5,162 nucleotides of DNA from Oscillospiraceae bacterium (GTDB lineage: Bacteria > Bacillota > Clostridia > Oscillospirales > Ruminococcaceae): the NCBI GenBank assembly GCA_019416775.1, contig DXWR01000066.1, positions 1 through 5,162 of the forward strand, read 5' to 3'. This document shows positions 5,113 through 5,162 of the stretch, one piece after another. The translations under genes and the position numbers were made by a program. The notes under the pieces are model-generated. The model was given only the letters and a program-made list of their open reading frames with translations, was not told the origin of the DNA and did not search any database. Position 1 is the stretch's first letter. Each line of letters begins with the position of its first letter.

Positions 5113-5142
5113 TTGACAATGACCAAAAGAAATAAATCTATT
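5113..5142 (+). promoter_or_regulatory. Candidate divergent promoter for a gene right of the window
   Basis: TTGACA (5113-5118) is a perfect -35 box on the plus strand. The best -10 at usable spacing is TCTATT (5137-5142, 18-nt spacer), matching only 4 of 6 positions. GGAG follows at 5147-5150, but no start codon is seen before the window ends. It would be divergent from the lipoprotein promoter. Confidence 0.3.
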
Positions 5143-5162
5143 TTTTGGAGTATATCACGAAC

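Noticed and set aside
4610..5119. 169-codon minus-strand frame overlapping the lipoprotein gene
   Set aside because: Out of frame with the lipoprotein, Arg/Pro-rich, and it starts upstream of the predicted transcription start. An internal start MIPMGSWQSPW was considered as a Trp-containing leader peptide, but it does not stop before the lipoprotein start codon.

Overview
The window looks like chromosomal DNA of an anaerobic Firmicute, most likely a gut Clostridium-type bacterium of the Oscillospiraceae kind. The reasons are G+C-rich coding regions set against very A+T-rich intergenic DNA, strong AGGAG-type ribosome binding sites, Gram-positive-style lipoprotein signals, and a DUF134 gene next to a Cys/His-rich Mrp/NifX ATPase. 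This placement is inference; no rRNA or other phylogenetic marker is present. I see no tRNA, rRNA, CRISPR array, insertion sequence or phage gene.

Left half (about 1-2543, minus strand): a complete polar amino acid ABC importer operon in the order substrate-binding lipoprotein, permease, ATPase. A sigma-A-like promoter (2515-2543) precedes the binding protein, an intercistronic hairpin (1552-1584) separates it from the permease, the permease and ATPase overlap by 23 nt, and a strong intrinsic terminator (63-93) closes the operon. The binding protein is unusual: the segment that normally ends this family sits at its N-terminus, directly after the lipoprotein signal, so the gene appears circularly permuted.

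Middle (2544-4525, plus strand): a divergent intergenic region with two terminator-like hairpins, a 12-bp palindrome, an inverted repeat with slight Fur-box resemblance, and a near-consensus promoter (2727-2755). It drives a two-gene operon: a DUF134 (UPF0251) putative regulator with a C-terminal Cys cluster, and a Mrp/Nbp35-type P-loop ATPase with an N-terminal four-Cys motif, a central CXXC, a C-terminal NifX/NifB-like domain and a His/Cys-rich tail. They overlap by 8 nt. Together they suggest iron, Fe-S cluster or another metal-related function.

Right end (4528-5162, minus strand): a small lipoprotein of unknown function runs convergently into the ATPase and shares a bidirectional terminator with it. 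It has an extended -10 promoter at 5084-5112 and a roughly 94-nt leader containing a hairpin. A possible plus-strand promoter at the right edge would serve a gene beyond the window, and a possible minus-strand promoter at the left edge would serve a gene to the left.
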